NCBI GenBank assembly: GCA_011049385.1
Contig: DSBX01000232.1
Location: forward strand, 1 to 9,693
Reading direction: 5' to 3'
Source of the DNA: Caldifarciminota bacterium
GTDB taxonomy: Bacteria; Hydrothermota; Tepidihabitantia; Tepidihabitantales; Tepidihabitantaceae
DNA: 9,693 bases
Positions within the stretch are counted from its first letter, which is position 1. Each line of letters begins with the position of its first letter. The position numbers and the translations under genes are program-made. Positions 9,599 through 9,693 of the stretch are shown here, one piece after another. Below the pieces are notes generated by a model. It was not told the DNA's origin, did not search any database, and saw only the letters and a program-made list of their open reading frames with translations.

Positions 9599-9620
9599 GG
9601 GGTATACCCCGGGTATACCC
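9599..9620. promoter_or_regulatory. Two abutting GTATAC-centred palindromes, one helical turn apart
   Basis: GGGGTATACCCC (9599-9610) and GGGTATACCC (9611-9620) are both perfect palindromes. They touch each other, and their centres are 11 bp apart, so both would face the same side of the helix. That arrangement is typical of a cooperative dimer-binding operator. The TATACC parts might also serve as a -10 box, though no matching -35 box is found at the right distance. The regulator is unknown. Confidence 0.5.
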
Positions 9621-9630
9621 CCCAACCGTC

Positions 9631-9687
9631 TCCTGAACCGACCCGGGAGCCCCGGGAGTCCCCGGGGTCGCGGACTGGCGTTCAGGA
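9631..9687. repeat. Bulged GC-rich hairpin enclosing a triplicated CCCGGG repeat
   Basis: TCCTGAAC (9631-9638) and GTTCAGGA (9680-9687) are perfect 8-bp inverted arms. Directly inside, CGACCC (9639-9644) pairs with GGGTCG (9665-9670), leaving a nine-base bulge on one side. The apex holds three near-copies of CCCGGG (9642, 9651 and 9662) spaced 9-11 bases. It lies next to the GTATAC palindromes. It may be a terminator of a gene to the right, though without a T-run, or part of a repeated intergenic element. Confidence 0.45.
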
Positions 9688-9693
9688 TAACAT

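Larger units (their letters stand above)
9144..9693. other. 550-base leader or intergenic region with no convincing gene
   Basis: No frame on either strand here looks like a known protein. The longer open frames on the minus strand start at TTG, are very rich in Arg and Pro, and overlap each other. No promoter with good -35 and -10 boxes was found on the minus strand, so the promoter of the yyaL-clpC-bamA unit may be of another type or lie beyond 9693. The region is richer in short palindromes than the coding part: two GTATAC-centred sites, a bulged GC hairpin and several 11-15-bp palindromes, listed separately. It could hold a regulatory leader or the remains of a decayed gene. Confidence 0.6.

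Noticed and set aside
9156..9625. Two minus-strand frames of 108 and 124 codons in the leader region.
   Set aside because: Both begin at TTG without a ribosome site, overlap in different frames, and have Arg- and Pro-rich or Cys/Gly-rich composition without any known motif.

Overview
The window is GC-rich bacterial DNA with five protein-coding genes, all on the minus strand, so transcription runs from right to left. An outer-membrane assembly protein (BamA) shows a diderm (Gram-negative-type) cell. With a ClpC-type ATPase and a secreted M14 carboxypeptidase, this fits an uncultivated diderm lineage, perhaps a candidate phylum in the FCB neighbourhood such as WOR-3/Stahlbacteria. That placement is a guess; no rRNA or marker gene here settles it. 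The left edge carries a perfect fold-back inverted repeat, which suggests the sequence comes from an assembled contig with an artefactual end.

Layout in transcription order. (i) 9693-9144: about 550 bases with no convincing gene. It holds two adjacent GTATAC-centred palindromes, a GC-rich bulged hairpin, several short palindromes and one marginal 34-codon reading frame. (ii) 9143-7041: a COG1331/YyaL-like thioredoxin-fold protein of 700 residues with a TTG start. (iii) 7034-4578: clpC, a two-ring AAA+ unfoldase, 6 bases after the previous stop. (iv) 4581-2326: bamA, with a GTG start overlapping the clpC stop by 4 bases. These three genes look like one translationally coupled unit joining a thioredoxin-like protein, cytoplasmic protein unfolding and outer-membrane protein assembly.

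(v) 2231-1221: a secreted or anchored protein with the ComEC-type metallo-beta-lactamase fold pattern, behind its own strong promoter (TTGACC, 17 bases, TATAAT). Every metal-ligand motif that can be aligned by eye has been replaced, so it looks like a pseudoenzyme. (vi) 1082 to the left edge: a secreted M14 zinc carboxypeptidase behind another sigma-70-like promoter, with a small palindrome in the spacer and a strong ribosome binding site. Its last few codons and its stop are produced by the fold-back, so the gene is really cut off by the end of the sequence.

The points most worth a second look are the metal-ligand-less MBL protein, the clpC-bamA coupling, the fold-back at the left edge, and the structured leader upstream of the operon. 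No CRISPR array, transposase, tRNA or rRNA gene was seen.
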